A DNA stretch of 64,000 nucleotides from the NCBI RefSeq assembly GCF_036826855.1, contig NZ_CP104578.1:2542001-2606000 (forward strand). The letters are read 5' to 3'. The first letter of the stretch is position 1. Every line of letters begins with the position of its first letter. Source of the stretch: Streptomyces sp. SJL17-4. Lineage in GTDB: Bacteria; Actinomycetota; Actinomycetes; Streptomycetales; Streptomycetaceae. Made by a program: the position numbers and the translations under genes. Positions 7,370 through 16,416 of the stretch are shown piece by piece. The notes under the pieces were generated by a model, which was not told the origin of the DNA, ran no database searches, and worked only from the letters and a program-made list of their open reading frames with translations.

Positions 7370-8629
7370 ATGGCCGGCCACATCCAAGACCGCTGGTTCA
7401 AGACCTCCTTAGACCCAGACGGAAAGCCCATCCGGGAGAAGACGAGCCGTCATGGCATCGGCATGCGCTACCGCGCCCGGTACGTCGGGCCCGACGGCAC
7501 CGAGAAGTCCAAGAGCTTCCCCGACAAGCAGAAGCGGCTCGCTGAGAGGTGGCTGAGCGAGACGGCGGCCGACATGGCCCGCGGCCAGTACGTCGACCCC
7601 CGCGCGGCCCGAATCACCTTCAAGGGGTACGCCGAGAAGTGGCTCAAGGGACAGACGACCGAGCTGTCGAGTCAGATCGAGGTTGAACGTCGGCTGCGGC
7701 TGCACGCCTTTCCCCAAATCGGCGCCCGCCCGCTGGACTCGTTCCGTCCGCAGCACATCCGGGAACTCCTGGCGGCTCTGGAGGCGAGCCCGATCGGCAG
7801 CTCGTACGCACGGAACGTCTACAGCGACGTGCGCGCCGTCCTGGCGGCCGCCGTTGACGACGGACTTCTGTCCCGGAATCCCTGCGGAGCGAAGTCCGTG
7901 CGCCCTCCTACGAGCGATCCGCGTCGCGTCGTCCCTTGGCTGCCCGACCATGTCCACGCTGTCCGTGCCGCCCTGCCCGAGCGCTACCGGGCGATGGCTG
8001 ACGTCGGCGCCGGATGCGGGCTCCGGCAAGGCGAGATCGTCGGCCTAGCCGAGGACGCCCTCGACTTCGAGGAGGACGTTCTCCGGGTCAGCCGTCAGGT
8101 CAAGCTCATCCGGGGCAAGGCTGTGCTCGCCCCGCCCAAGTGCAACAAGGAACGGGACGTGCCACTCCCCCGGTCCGTCGCGGAGTCACTGCGGCGCCAC
8201 ATGGACGCGTACAAGCCCGTCGAGGTGACACTGCCGTGGCGGAAGCCGGACGGCCCCAAGGTGACCGTGCGGCTGCTCTTCACGAACACCGCGAGCGGGT
8301 TGGTCTGGCGGAGCAACTTCAACATCCAGGAGTGGAAGCCCGCCCTGGCCGCGGCCGGCCTCATCCCGGAGCCGGAGGACGGTCAGCCGTACGCCTCGGC
8401 GCGTGAGCACGGGATGCACGCGCTGCGGCACTTCTACGCCTCGGTGCTCCTGGACGCGGGCGAGAACATCAAGGCCGTGAGCGAGTACCTGGGTCATGCC
8501 GACCCCGGCCTGACGCTCCGGGTGTACGCGCACCTGATGCCGGCCAGCCGCGAGCGGACCCGGAAGGCGATCGACAGGCTCTTTCCGCCCGCTCCTCGCG
8601 ACGCTGACGGCCCCGAGACGGCCCCGTGA
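7370..8629 (+). CDS. int: Site-specific tyrosine integrase of the AICE
   Basis: 419 residues from the ATG at 7370; the weak GAAAGGA at 7351-7357 is its only ribosome site. The N-terminal Arg/Lys-rich part and SAM-like core-binding domain (about 80-165) bind arm and core DNA. The catalytic domain shows R219 in 'CGLRQGE', a Lys near 260, H350-x-x-R353, H376 in 'YLGHADP' and the nucleophile Y386 in 'RVYAHLMP'. All tyrosine-recombinase residues are present, so it should be active for integration and, with Xis, excision. It is the last gene of the element. Confidence 0.95.
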   Translation: MAGHIQDRWFKTSLDPDGKPIREKTSRHGIGMRYRARYVGPDGTEKSKSFPDKQKRLAERWLSETAADMARGQYVDPRAARITFKGYAEKWLKGQTTELSSQIEVERRLRLHAFPQIGARPLDSFRPQHIRELLAALEASPIGSSYARNVYSDVRAVLAAAVDDGLLSRNPCGAKSVRPPTSDPRRVVPWLPDHVHAVRAALPERYRAMADVGAGCGLRQGEIVGLAEDALDFEEDVLRVSRQVKLIRGKAVLAPPKCNKERDVPLPRSVAESLRRHMDAYKPVEVTLPWRKPDGPKVTVRLLFTNTASGLVWRSNFNIQEWKPALAAAGLIPEPEDGQPYASAREHGMHALRHFYASVLLDAGENIKAVSEYLGHADPGLTLRVYAHLMPASRERTRKAIDRLFPPAPRDADGPETAP

Positions 8630-8638
8630 GCTGAACAC

Positions 8639-8675
8639 GGCCCCTGGTCTGCACTGAACATGCAGGTCAGGGGCC
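8639..8675 (+). terminator. Terminator-like hairpin after int
   Basis: GGCCCCTGGTCTGCA (8639-8653) pairs with TGCAGGTCAGGGGCC (8661-8675), a 15-bp stem with two G-U pairs and a 7-base loop, starting ten bases after the integrase stop. It lacks a clear U-run, which is common for Streptomyces terminators. Confidence 0.65.
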
Positions 8676-8736
8676 CTATCCGGCCCGTCTCCCGGTGAGT
8701 TCTCCGGGCTTGGGCATGGTGATACCAGTGTCGCAG

Positions 8737-8796
8737 ACGCGCGCGCGTGGCCCGGTTCACCGGCTCACGCGCGCGTAGCCCACGGTTCACCGGTTC
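8737..8796. repeat. Imperfect 30-bp tandem repeat at the element-chromosome junction
   Basis: Two 30-base copies, 8737-8766 and 8767-8796, share the block ACGCGCGCG at their start and GGTTCACCGG near their end, differing mainly in between. The second copy runs into the stop codon of the - strand exporter gene. The repeat lies where attR should be. It may be part of the attachment region or an old duplication; the window does not hold the other junction needed to decide. Confidence 0.55.
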
Positions 8797-10411
8797 AGGG
8801 GGCGGGAGCCCGGGGCTGCGTGCGCGGGATCCTGGAGGTGAAGAAGAGCGCCACGACGGACGCACCGGCCAGGATCGCGAGGGCTGCCCTCAGGCCGTCC
8901 AGCCGGGCGGCCTCGTTGGCCTCCAGGGCTGCCTCGGCCACCTTCTCGCTGGTGTCCGCCTCGTCGAGGGCGGTCGTCAGCTGGGCGTCCGAGAGGAACG
9001 GGACACCGCTCTGCAACTCGACGACGGCCTGGCTCTTCACCTCGGCCGGGATCGCCTCGTTCCGCTCCACAGCGCCCAGGAACGACGACGTCAGCGCGGC
9101 GATCATCAGGGAGCCCGCGAGCGCCGTGCCCATCGAGGACCCGAGGTTGGTGACGGCGTTCTGGATCCCTCCGACCTCCGCGCTCTGCCGATCCGGGACC
9201 GCCGACACCGTGACCGAGCCGAGCTGAGAGGCCAGTGCCCCCATCCCGAACCCGATCAGCAGCAGCGGGACGGTGACGATCTCCGCCCCTGCGTCCGCGT
9301 CCAGCGCGGCCATCAGGGCGACCGCGCCGGCGAGCAGCGCCGCCACCCCCGTCCGTACCACCCGCCGCGGCGAGACATCGGGGAGGAAACGCGGGATCAG
9401 GACCGCGGCGGCCAGCAGCGTCAGCGAGAGCGGCAGGATCCGCGCGCCCGTCTGCAGCGCGGACAGACCGAGGGCCACGGACAGATAGAGCGGGACGACG
9501 AAGAAGACGCCCATCTGCACGAGGTACTGGAAGAAGAACATGGTCAGACCGCCGGTGAGCTGCTTGTTCCGCAGCATGGCCGGGTCGACGAGCGGCTCCC
9601 GGCCCCGCTCGACGAGCCGGGCCTCCCAGCGGAGGAACAGGTACAGCAGGAGCAGACCCGCGATCATCAGCCACACGGTCATCGACACCCCGAGCCATGC
9701 GGGCGCGTCGGCCTTCGGCCGGACCCAGCCCCATTCGTCCGAGCGCAGGACGCCGTAGACGAAGACCCCGAGCCCGGCGGCGGAGAGGACGGCGCCGACG
9801 AGATCGATGCGCGGGTGGTTCTCGTCGGCGGCGTCGGTGATGCGGCGGGCGAACACCAGGATGACGAGCACGAGCAGGACCTCGCCGGCGAAGACCCAGC
9901 GCCAGGAGAAGTAGGTCGTGGCGACACCGCCGATGAGCGGTCCGAGCCCGATGGCCACGGCGCCCGCCGCCGCCACGATGCCGTACGCCGCGGCGCGGCC
10001 TTCGGTGGGGAAGTTGCCGGCCACCAGCGCCACGATCGACGGCAGGATGAGCGCCGCCCCGATGCCTTCGAGGAACGACCAGCCGAGCAGCAGAACGGGG
10101 AGGTTCGGCGCGAGCGCCGTGGTCAGTGAGCCGAAGCCGTAGATCACGCAGCCGATCATGAACGCGCGCCGACGGCCGATCAGCACCCCGACCTTGCCTC
10201 CGGGGATCATGAACATCGCCATCACCAGCGTGTAGGCGGTGATGGCGCCCTGGATCCCGGTCACCGTCGTGCCCACGTCGTCGGCCACGGTCGCGATCGC
10301 CACGTTCATGACGGAGCTGTCCAGGGCCATCAGGAACTGGCCCGCCGCGAGGGTCAACAGGACGAGTCGCGCGCCCGCGGGCGCGCCGCCCGCGCCTGCC
10401 TTGGATGCCAT
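8795..10411 (-). CDS. MFS exporter, DHA2 (EmrB/QacA) family, 14-helix type
   Basis: 538 residues from the ATG at 10411 ('MASKAGAGG'); an open frame reaching 10480 has no better start. The sequence alternates hydrophobic helices and short loops for about 14 membrane segments. It contains the motif C-like 'GPLIGG' and 'WRWVFAGEVLL' typical of drug:H+ antiporters of this family. The N-terminal 'LDSSVMNVAIATV' motif D1 is also clear. It probably exports a small toxic compound or antibiotic; the substrate cannot be read. It is the first chromosomal gene next to the AICE, and it stands alone, with no regulator beside it. Confidence 0.88.
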   Translation of the reverse strand: MASKAGAGGAPAGARLVLLTLAAGQFLMALDSSVMNVAIATVADDVGTTVTGIQGAITAYTLVMAMFMIPGGKVGVLIGRRRAFMIGCVIYGFGSLTTALAPNLPVLLLGWSFLEGIGAALILPSIVALVAGNFPTEGRAAAYGIVAAAGAVAIGLGPLIGGVATTYFSWRWVFAGEVLLVLVILVFARRITDAADENHPRIDLVGAVLSAAGLGVFVYGVLRSDEWGWVRPKADAPAWLGVSMTVWLMIAGLLLLYLFLRWEARLVERGREPLVDPAMLRNKQLTGGLTMFFFQYLVQMGVFFVVPLYLSVALGLSALQTGARILPLSLTLLAAAVLIPRFLPDVSPRRVVRTGVAALLAGAVALMAALDADAGAEIVTVPLLLIGFGMGALASQLGSVTVSAVPDRQSAEVGGIQNAVTNLGSSMGTALAGSLMIAALTSSFLGAVERNEAIPAEVKSQAVVELQSGVPFLSDAQLTTALDEADTSEKVAEAALEANEAARLDGLRAALAILAGASVVALFFTSRIPRTQPRAPAP

Positions 10412-10469
10412 GACCGCATTGTGTCCATATGCAGGGATTTCGGCTCGGCGACCGCGCTCATACGCGTGA

Positions 10470-10502
10470 GGGCCCGCCACCCGCTGGAGGGGTGACGGGC
10501 CC
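10470..10502. terminator. Terminator after cdsA
   Basis: GGGCCCG (10470-10476) pairs with CGGGCCC (10496-10502); after one mismatch CACCC (10478-10482) pairs with GGGTG (10490-10494). The loop is seven bases. It lies 20 bases past the cdsA stop on the - strand and upstream of the exporter start. Confidence 0.7.
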
Positions 10503-10522
10503 TTACGGCAGACGCGTACGGA

Positions 10523-11626
10523 TCAGGCCGAACCGACGAAGATCACGAACAGCAGCCACACGACCGGAGCCGTCGGCAGCAGCGAGTCCAGCCGGTCCAT
10601 GATCCCGCCGTGTCCCGGAAGCAGGGTGCCCATGTCCTTGATGCCCAGGTCCCGCTTGATCATCGACTCGCCGAGGTCGCCGAGCGTCGCACTCGTCGCC
10701 ACCGCGAGTCCCAGCAGCAGACCCTGCCACCAGCTGCCGTCGTCGATCATGAACTCCATGCAGAGCGCGCCCGCCGCCATCGCGAACGTCACAGCGCCGA
10801 CCAGACCCTCACGGGTCTTTCCGGGACTGATCCTCGGCGCCAGCTTGTGCTTGCCGAAGCGCCAGCCGATCGCGTACGCCCCGGTGTCGCTGACCACGGT
10901 CAGGATCAGGAAGGTCAGCACCCGCTGCGGGCCATCGTCGGCGGTGAGCATCAACGCCACGAACGTCGCCAGGAACGGCACGTAGAACGCCGCGAACACA
11001 CCCGCCGTGACGTCCTTCAGATAGCCCTCGGGAGGCTCTGTCATCCGCCAGACGAGCACCGCGAGCGCCGTGAGCGCCATCGCCACCCAGGCGCCCTCGG
11101 GACCCCGGACGTAACCGGCGACGACCATCGCCGCACCGCCGACCGCGAGCGGGACCAGCGGCGCCTTGATCGCCTTGCGCTCCTGGAGGCGGGAGGTCAG
11201 CTCCCAGAGCCCGACCACCACGGCGACCGCTATCACCCCGACGAACGCCGGCTTCCAGATGAACAGCGACGCGATGATGACGGCCCCGAGGCCGACCCCG
11301 ACCCCTATGGCCGCGCCCAGATCACGCCCCGCGCTCTTCTTCTGCCGTGGCGCCGTCGGCGCGGGCGGCGGAGGCGGGGTGGGGCTGGGCATGGGCTCCT
11401 GCGGGTGCTCGTGCGGCGTCTCGTCACGGAACAGGGGACCGCTCGGGTGAGCGGCCCCCCGTCCGTGACCGTCCTGGAATCCGCCGGCGGGAACGTCGGG
11501 CACGATGGGCATGGGCCGAGTCTGCGCCGCCTGATGCCGATCGTATGCGGGACCCGCCGGGGCGGGCCCCTGGTCGGGTCCCCCACGGCCGGAACCGGCC
11601 GGGGCCCCCCAGGAAGAGTCGTTCAT
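10523..11626 (-). CDS. cdsA: Phosphatidate cytidylyltransferase (CDP-diglyceride synthase)
   Basis: 367 residues. It makes CDP-diacylglycerol from CTP and phosphatidic acid, feeding membrane phospholipid synthesis. The CDS signature is complete near the C-terminus ('SMIKRDLGIKD' then 'PGHGGIMDRLD'). About 125 Pro/Gly-rich residues precede the 8-helix membrane domain, an extension usual for Streptomyces CdsA. The ATG at 11626 shares its A with the frr TGA stop (TGATG), so translation is coupled to frr. The frr-cdsA pairing is conserved in bacteria. Confidence 0.92.
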   Translation of the reverse strand: MNDSSWGAPAGSGRGGPDQGPAPAGPAYDRHQAAQTRPMPIVPDVPAGGFQDGHGRGAAHPSGPLFRDETPHEHPQEPMPSPTPPPPPAPTAPRQKKSAGRDLGAAIGVGVGLGAVIIASLFIWKPAFVGVIAVAVVVGLWELTSRLQERKAIKAPLVPLAVGGAAMVVAGYVRGPEGAWVAMALTALAVLVWRMTEPPEGYLKDVTAGVFAAFYVPFLATFVALMLTADDGPQRVLTFLILTVVSDTGAYAIGWRFGKHKLAPRISPGKTREGLVGAVTFAMAAGALCMEFMIDDGSWWQGLLLGLAVATSATLGDLGESMIKRDLGIKDMGTLLPGHGGIMDRLDSLLPTAPVVWLLFVIFVGSA

Positions 11627-12183
11627 CAGACCTCGAGCAGCTCGGCTTCCTTGTGCTTGAGCAGCTCGTCCACCTGCGAGACGTACTTCGCGGTGGTGTC
11701 GTCGAGCTCCTTCTCGGCGCGGCGGCCCTCGTCCTCGCCGACCTCGCCGTCCTTGACGAACTTGTCGATGGTCTCCTTGGCCTTGCGGCGGACCGAGCGG
11801 ATCGAGATCTTCGAGTCCTCGGCCTTGGTCTTGGCGACCTTGATGTAGTCCCGGCGGCGCTCCTCGGTCAGCTCGGGGAACACCACCCGGATGATGTTGC
11901 CGTCGTTGCTCGGGTTGACGCCGAGGTCCGAGTCGCGGATCGCCTGCTCGATGTTGCGCAGCGCGGTCTTGTCGAACGGGGTCACCACGGCCATCCGGGG
12001 CTCCGGAACGGAGAAGGAGGCCAGCTGGTTGATGGGGGTGATGGCGCCGTAGTACTCCGCCACGATCTTGTTGAACATCGCCGGGTGCGCACGGCCGGTG
12101 CGGATCGCGGCGAAGTCCTCCTTGGCGACCACGACGGCCTTCTCCATCTTCTCCTCGGCCTCGAGGAGGGTCTCTTCGATCAC
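11626..12183 (-). CDS. frr: Ribosome recycling factor
   Basis: 185 residues, the normal family length. It splits post-termination ribosomes together with EF-G. Family blocks are clear: 'AIRTGRAHP', '[14 protein letters not shown]', '[18 protein letters not shown]' and the C-terminal helix. Two GTG codons stand in tandem (12186 and 12183). AGGAG at 12191-12195 is three bases from the first and six from the second, so 12183 is preferred. It lies between pyrH and cdsA in the conserved rpsB-tsf-pyrH-frr-cdsA order. Confidence 0.95.
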   Translation of the reverse strand: MIEETLLEAEEKMEKAVVVAKEDFAAIRTGRAHPAMFNKIVAEYYGAITPINQLASFSVPEPRMAVVTPFDKTALRNIEQAIRDSDLGVNPSNDGNIIRVVFPELTEERRRDYIKVAKTKAEDSKISIRSVRRKAKETIDKFVKDGEVGEDEGRRAEKELDDTTAKYVSQVDELLKHKEAELLEV

Positions 12184-12277
12184 CACATGCTCCTGCGTGT
12201 CGTCGCGTTGTGTCCTGCACGGTGTACGACCGGCAGGGCTCTGTCCATCCCCTTGCGGGGCGGTTCCCCGGTTCGGG

Positions 12278-13042
12278 TCAGGCCCGGGTGCCCTGGTCGC
12301 TCACGAGCGTGCCGATCTTCTCACCCTTCACCGCGCGCGCGATATTGCCCTCGGTGAGCAGTTCGAAGACGAGGATCGGGAGCTTGTTGTCCCGGCACAG
12401 GGTGATGGCGGTGGCGTCGGCGACCTTGAGGTCGCGGGAGAGCACCTCGCCGTACTCCAGCGCGTCGAACTTGACCGCGTTGGGGTTGGCCTTCGGGTCG
12501 GAGTCGTAGACGCCGTCCACGCCGTTCTTGCCCATGAGCAGGGCCTCGGCGTCGATCTCCAGGGCGCGCTGGGCGGCGGTGGTGTCCGTGGAGAAGTACG
12601 GCATGCCCATGCCCGCACCGAAGATGACCACGCGGCCCTTCTCCAGGTGGCGCACGGCGCGCAGCGGGATGTACGGCTCGGCGACCTGGCCCATGGTGAT
12701 GGCGGTCTGGACGCGGGAGTCGATGCCTTCCTTCTCCAGGAAGTCCTGGAGGGCGAGGCAGTTCATCACGGTGCCGAGCATGCCCATGTAGTCGGAGCGG
12801 GCCCGGTCCATGCCGCGCTGCTGGAGCTCGGCGCCGCGGAAGAAGTTTCCGCCGCCGATCACCACCGCGATCTCCGCGCCGTCGCGGACGACGGCCGCGA
12901 TCTCACGCGCGATGGCGTGCACGACATTGGGGTCGACGCCCAGGCCCGTACCGCCGGAGAAGGCTTCTCCGGACAGCTTCAGCATGTAGCGGCCGGCCAT
13001 TTTGCCGTTGTTGTCGTCGCCCTGTACGGCGTGCTGGTTCAT
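12278..13042 (-). CDS. pyrH: UMP kinase
   Basis: 254 residues. It phosphorylates UMP to UDP in pyrimidine nucleotide synthesis and belongs to the amino-acid-kinase fold. Motifs include 'MLKLSGEAF' (phosphate loop), '[11 protein letters not shown]' and '[15 protein letters not shown]'. The ATG at 13042 is chosen because GAGGAG lies six bases upstream; the GTG at 13060 would use part of that site as codons. A strong hairpin (13067-13119) separates it from tsf, so it probably has its own promoter within 13043-13206 or depends on read-through. Confidence 0.95.
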   Translation of the reverse strand: MNQHAVQGDDNNGKMAGRYMLKLSGEAFSGGTGLGVDPNVVHAIAREIAAVVRDGAEIAVVIGGGNFFRGAELQQRGMDRARSDYMGMLGTVMNCLALQDFLEKEGIDSRVQTAITMGQVAEPYIPLRAVRHLEKGRVVIFGAGMGMPYFSTDTTAAQRALEIDAEALLMGKNGVDGVYDSDPKANPNAVKFDALEYGEVLSRDLKVADATAITLCRDNKLPILVFELLTEGNIARAVKGEKIGTLVSDQGTRA

Positions 13043-13066
13043 GGAGATCTCCTCGTGCACATACGA

Positions 13067-13119
13067 AGGAGGCCATTGCCCTGGGTCCTCGCGGGTATCC
13101 CGTGCGGCAATGGCCTCCT
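13067..13119 (-). terminator. Hairpin between tsf and pyrH
   Basis: AGGAGGCCATTGCC (13067-13080) is exactly complementary to GGCAATGGCCTCCT (13106-13119), a 14-bp perfect stem with a 25-base loop, just upstream of pyrH. It likely terminates the rpsB-tsf transcript. Confidence 0.7.
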
Positions 13120-13206
13120 CGTCAGATCTGCGGTCGTCCTGCGCGTGCGCGGTCGACTGCCTCAGACCCTACCGGGGTCCGGTGTCCGTCGCGTTCGCGT
13201 ACGGAC

Positions 13207-14043
13207 TCAGATGCCGACCTTGATGCGGGTGAAGCGCTTCAGGGTGACACCGGCCTCGTCCAGGATCTGCTGGACCGACTTCTTGTTGTCAAGGGCGTAC
13301 GGCTGACCGAGCAGCGTCGCGTCCTTGAAGAAGCCGTTCACGCGACCCTCGACGATCTTCGGGAGCGCGGCCTCGGGCTTGCCCTCGGCGCGGGTGGTCT
13401 CCTCGGCGACGCGACGCTCGGTCTCGACGACCTCGGCCGGAACGTCCTCACGGGTGAGGTACTTCGGCGCGAAGGCGGCGATGTGCTGGGCGACACCCTT
13501 GGCGACGGCGGCGTCGGCCTTGTCGAACTCGACGAGGACACCGATCTGCGGCGGGAGGTCCGGCATCGTGCGGTGCATGTACGCGAAGACGAAGCCGTCG
13601 GCGTACTGCGCGAAGCGGTCCAGGACGATCTTCTCGCCGAGGTTGGCGTTGGCCTCGTCGACGAACGCCTGCACGGTCTTGCCGGCCTCGATCTCGGAGG
13701 CGAGCAGCGCCTCCAGGTCGGCCGGGGCGGTGGCGGCGACGTGCGCGGCGAGCTGGTTGGCGACGGCCTGGAACTTGTCACCCTTGGCGACGAAGTCCGT
13801 CTCGCACTTCAGCTCGACGAGGACACCGGAGGTGTTGTCGTCGGCGATGAGGGAGACCACGGCGCCGTTCTCGGCGGAGCGGCCCTCGCGCTTGGCGACG
13901 CCCTTCTGGCCCTTGATGCGCAGGGCCTCGACGGCCTTGTCGACGTTGCCGTCGGCCTCGTCGAGGGCCTTCTTGCAGTCCATCATGCCGGCGCCGGTGA
14001 GCTCGCGGAGCTTCTTGACGTCAGCGGCGGTGTAGTTCGCCAT
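13207..14043 (-). CDS. tsf: Elongation factor Ts
   Basis: 278 residues, the usual actinobacterial length. It is the nucleotide exchange factor for EF-Tu. Seen are the N-terminal UBA-like domain '[19 protein letters not shown]', '[11 protein letters not shown]' (EF-Tu contact) and the 'RYFGAKAA'-equivalent dimerisation region. It follows rpsB by 102 bases, an interval holding a hairpin at 14093-14123 that may tune the rpsB to tsf ratio. Confidence 0.97.
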   Translation of the reverse strand: MANYTAADVKKLRELTGAGMMDCKKALDEADGNVDKAVEALRIKGQKGVAKREGRSAENGAVVSLIADDNTSGVLVELKCETDFVAKGDKFQAVANQLAAHVAATAPADLEALLASEIEAGKTVQAFVDEANANLGEKIVLDRFAQYADGFVFAYMHRTMPDLPPQIGVLVEFDKADAAVAKGVAQHIAAFAPKYLTREDVPAEVVETERRVAEETTRAEGKPEAALPKIVEGRVNGFFKDATLLGQPYALDNKKSVQQILDEAGVTLKRFTRIKVGI

Positions 14044-14092
14044 GAGTCTGTTTCTCTCTCGAAGTCTGAAAGATCGGGCGGGTCCACGGGTG

Positions 14093-14123
14093 GACGGCGG
14101 GGGCCTCGTGAGCCCCCGCCGTC
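14093..14123 (-). terminator. Hairpin between rpsB and tsf, likely attenuator
   Basis: GACGGCGGGGGC (14093-14104) pairs with GCCCCCGCCGTC (14112-14123) around a 7-base loop. There is no U-run. In the same-strand rpsB-tsf unit it more likely causes partial termination than a full stop. Confidence 0.65.
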
Positions 14124-14145
14124 GTCACCCGAAGGTCCTGAAGGG

Positions 14146-15057
14146 TCAGGCCTGCTCGGCGTCCGCGGCCGGAGCCTCGGCGGCCTCGGCGGCAACCTCA
14201 GCCGGGGCGTCGGCGGCCTCGGCGTCGGCGACCTTCTCGGTCTCGGCGGAGGTCTGCACCTCAGCGTCGTCGGCCTTCTTCTCACCCTCGAGCAGGTCGC
14301 GCTCCCACTCGGCGAGGGGCTCGCCGGCGGCCTTCTCGCCCGGCTTCGAGTCGCCGGTCGCGGCGCCGGAGCGGGCGATGAGGCCCTCGGCGACGGCGTC
14401 GGCGATCACGCGGGTGAGCAGGGTGACGGAGCGGATCGCGTCGTCGTTGCCCGGGATCTTGTAGTCGACCTCGTCGGGGTCGCAGTTGGTGTCGAGGATC
14501 GCGACGACCGGGATGTGGAGCTTGCGCGCCTCACCGACGGCGATGTGCTCCTTCTTGGTGTCGACGATCCAGACGGCGCTCGGCACCTTCTGCATCTCGC
14601 GGATACCACCGAGGGTCTTCTCCAGCTTGGCCTTCTCGCGGGAGAGGACCAGGAGCTCCTTCTTGGTGAGGCCGGAGGCGGCCACGTCCTCGAAGTCGAT
14701 CTGCTCGAGCTCCTTGAGGCGCTGCAGACGCTTGTAGACGGTGGAGAAGTTGGTGAGCATGCCACCGAGCCAACGCTGGTTGACGTACGGCATGCCGACA
14801 CGCGTCGCCTGCTCGGCGATGGCCTCCTGGGCCTGCTTCTTCGTACCGACGAACATGATGGAGCCGCCGTGCGCGACGGTCTCCTTGACGAACTCGTAGG
14901 CGCGGTCGATGTACGACAGCGACTGGAGCAGGTCGATGATGTAGATGCCGTTGCGCTCGGTGAAGATGAAGCGCTTCATCTTCGGGTTCCAGCGACGGGT
15001 CTGGTGACCGAAGTGGACGCCGCTCTCCAGCAGCTCCCGCATCGTGACGACGGCCAT
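14146..15057 (-). CDS. rpsB: 30S ribosomal protein S2
   Basis: 303 residues starting '[19 protein letters not shown]', with AAGGAG seven bases before the ATG at 15057. Core blocks 'NPKMKRFIF', 'MFVGTKKQA', '[12 protein letters not shown]' and '[11 protein letters not shown]' are all present. The last 65 residues form an Ala/Glu/Asp-rich acidic tail, typical of Streptomyces S2 and absent in E. coli. It heads the rpsB-tsf unit. Confidence 0.98.
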   Translation of the reverse strand: MAVVTMRELLESGVHFGHQTRRWNPKMKRFIFTERNGIYIIDLLQSLSYIDRAYEFVKETVAHGGSIMFVGTKKQAQEAIAEQATRVGMPYVNQRWLGGMLTNFSTVYKRLQRLKELEQIDFEDVAASGLTKKELLVLSREKAKLEKTLGGIREMQKVPSAVWIVDTKKEHIAVGEARKLHIPVVAILDTNCDPDEVDYKIPGNDDAIRSVTLLTRVIADAVAEGLIARSGAATGDSKPGEKAAGEPLAEWERDLLEGEKKADDAEVQTSAETEKVADAEAADAPAEVAAEAAEAPAADAEQA

Positions 15058-15147
15058 GGCCGTATCTCCTTGAGTTTCTCGGTTATGTTCCTGACGCCCC
15101 GACGCGCCATGCCCGCAAGGGACCGAAAGGCGCTGCCACGACCGGTG

Positions 15148-15175
15148 AGGGTAGTGGCGGGGCGTGCGAAGTCGA
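15148..15175 (-). promoter_or_regulatory. Candidate rpsB promoter
   Basis: On the - strand TCGACT (15175-15170) and TACCCT (15153-15148) are spaced 16 bases apart, about 90 bases before the rpsB ATG. The match to the vegetative consensus is moderate. No other gene lies in 15058-15312, which separates rpsB from the divergent secreted protein. Confidence 0.35.
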
Positions 15176-15312
15176 CCCGGTGACCCGGGTCGCCATAGGA
15201 AGTGTACGGGAACCCGGGAGCAGCGGGTGACGGCACTGTCCACAACCCGCGAGCAGTCCACAGATACCGTCCGCGACCCCCGTGAACCGGACGTGCGCGG
15301 GAGCGTTCTCCC

Positions 15313-15768
15313 ATGCACCTCACGGCACTGATCCTCACCCTCGGTCTCCTGTGGCCGGTGGGCCCGCCACCCCCGGAGATCCTCCGCGGCTGGCAGCCGC
15401 CACCGGGCCCCTACGCGGCCGGCCACCGCGGCGTCGACCTGGCCGCACCACCGGGCACCCCGGTCCTGGCGCCCACCGCGGGCACGGTCACCTTCGCGGG
15501 CCCGGTCGGCGGCCGCGGGGTCCTCACCCTCACCCTGCCGAACTCGGGCGCTCCCCCGCTGCGCACCACGTTCACCCCGGTGACTCCGCTGGTGGAGCCC
15601 GGCACGCGGGTCCCGGCCGGCACCCCGATCGCCCGGGTCGCCCCCGGCACGCACTGTCCGGAGAGCTGCCTCCACTGGGGCCTCCTCAGAGGCGACCAGT
15701 ACCTGAACCCGCTGCTCCTGACCGCGCGCGCTCCGTCCCGCCTGCTGCCGATGGGGACGCCTTCGTGA
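15313..15768 (+). CDS. Secreted M23-type (LytM-like) peptidase-fold protein
   Basis: 151 residues. A short hydrophobic N-terminus ('[15 protein letters not shown]') looks like a signal peptide. The rest is a compact M23 domain with '[15 protein letters not shown]' (metal-binding H and D) and 'CLHWGLLRG' (catalytic-side HxG-type H). Full M23 enzymes cut peptidoglycan cross-links with zinc. The usual third ligand of an HxH motif appears as L-H-W, so one ligand may be lost and activity is uncertain. It is transcribed divergently from rpsB. Two Cys residues in 'CPESC' could form a disulfide. Confidence 0.82.
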   Translation: MHLTALILTLGLLWPVGPPPPEILRGWQPPPGPYAAGHRGVDLAAPPGTPVLAPTAGTVTFAGPVGGRGVLTLTLPNSGAPPLRTTFTPVTPLVEPGTRVPAGTPIARVAPGTHCPESCLHWGLLRGDQYLNPLLLTARAPSRLLPMGTPS

Positions 15769-15795
15769 GCGGTCAGGGCACTCCCGCCTGAGCCG

Positions 15796-16386
15796 TCAGG
15801 GCTGGGTGCCGTTGACCCCGTGGAGGGCCATCGTGACCGCCGCCTCGGCGATCTCCGCGGGGTCCTCGGCCGCGCCGAGTTCGATGCGGCGGACCGCGGC
15901 GTCGACGACGCCCTGGAGGAGCATGGCGCCAAGCCGGGGCTGGGGCTGGCCCAGGGCGGCGAGGGCTTCGACGATCATGGCGACGAGGCCGCCGTGGGCC
16001 GCGCGGATCTTCTCGCGGGCGCCGTCGTCGAGCTCGCTCGCCGAGATGGCGACGACCGCGCGGTGCCGGCGGTCGCCGACGAGCTCCAGCTGCTTGCGGA
16101 CGTAGGCCTCGACCTTGCCCTGGGGGGTGCCAGCGCCGTCCATGGCGAACTCGACCTCGGCGGCCCAGACGGGGAAGTCGACGGCGCACAGCTCTTCGAC
16201 GACGGCCGCGCGCGATCGGAAGTACTCGTACACCGAGGAGCGGGCGAGGCCCGTGCGCTCGGCGAGGGCGGGGAAGGTCAGCGCCTCCGTACCGCCCTCG
16301 GACAGCAGGGAACGCGCGGCGTCCAGGAGGGCGCCGCGCTGCATCGTCCGGTGCTCGGCCACCGAGGCCGCTCGAATCCTGGGCAC
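15796..16386 (-). CDS. TetR-family transcriptional regulator
   Basis: 196 residues. The N-terminal helix-turn-helix is clear: 'LLDAARSLLSEGGTEALTF', then 'LAERTGLARSSVYEYF' at about residues 20-58. The C-terminal ligand domain is all helical and not assignable. Start ATG at 16386. It ends only 27 bases from the convergent secreted M23 gene and starts 30 bases after whiG on the same strand, so it may be read from the whiG promoter. Its target is unknown. Confidence 0.88.
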   Translation of the reverse strand: MPRIRAASVAEHRTMQRGALLDAARSLLSEGGTEALTFPALAERTGLARSSVYEYFRSRAAVVEELCAVDFPVWAAEVEFAMDGAGTPQGKVEAYVRKQLELVGDRRHRAVVAISASELDDGAREKIRAAHGGLVAMIVEALAALGQPQPRLGAMLLQGVVDAAVRRIELGAAEDPAEIAEAAVTMALHGVNGTQP

Positions 16387-16416
16387 GGCTCCACTGTACG
16401 ACCGGCTCGCCTCCGG

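Larger units (their letters stand above)
1..8797 (+). mobile_element. Integrated AICE (actinomycete integrative and conjugative element), right part; left end outside window
   Basis: All genes from the left edge to 8629 are on the + strand and make up a typical AICE: TraB/FtsK-type translocase, small membrane protein, primase-polymerase, DUF3631 ATPase, MerR-like excisionase and tyrosine integrase in last position. The integrase lies next to chromosomal genes on the opposite strand, as expected for the int-proximal end. Transfer in this family is of double-stranded DNA and needs only the FtsK-like protein, which agrees with the absence of any relaxase. The right border is not proved: no tRNA gene or tRNA 3' end is visible between 8630 and 8797, and the other attachment site is not in the window. 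The element looks intact, with no frameshifted gene. Confidence 0.85.

Noticed and set aside
8494..8865. 123-codon - strand frame over the int end and junction
   Set aside because: Overlaps the integrase antisense; no domain or ribosome site. A 13-codon frame at 8678-8719 is too short to support.
10610..15183. Several + strand frames opposite cdsA, frr, pyrH, tsf and rpsB
   Set aside because: All mirror highly conserved - strand genes and have no ribosome sites or known domains.
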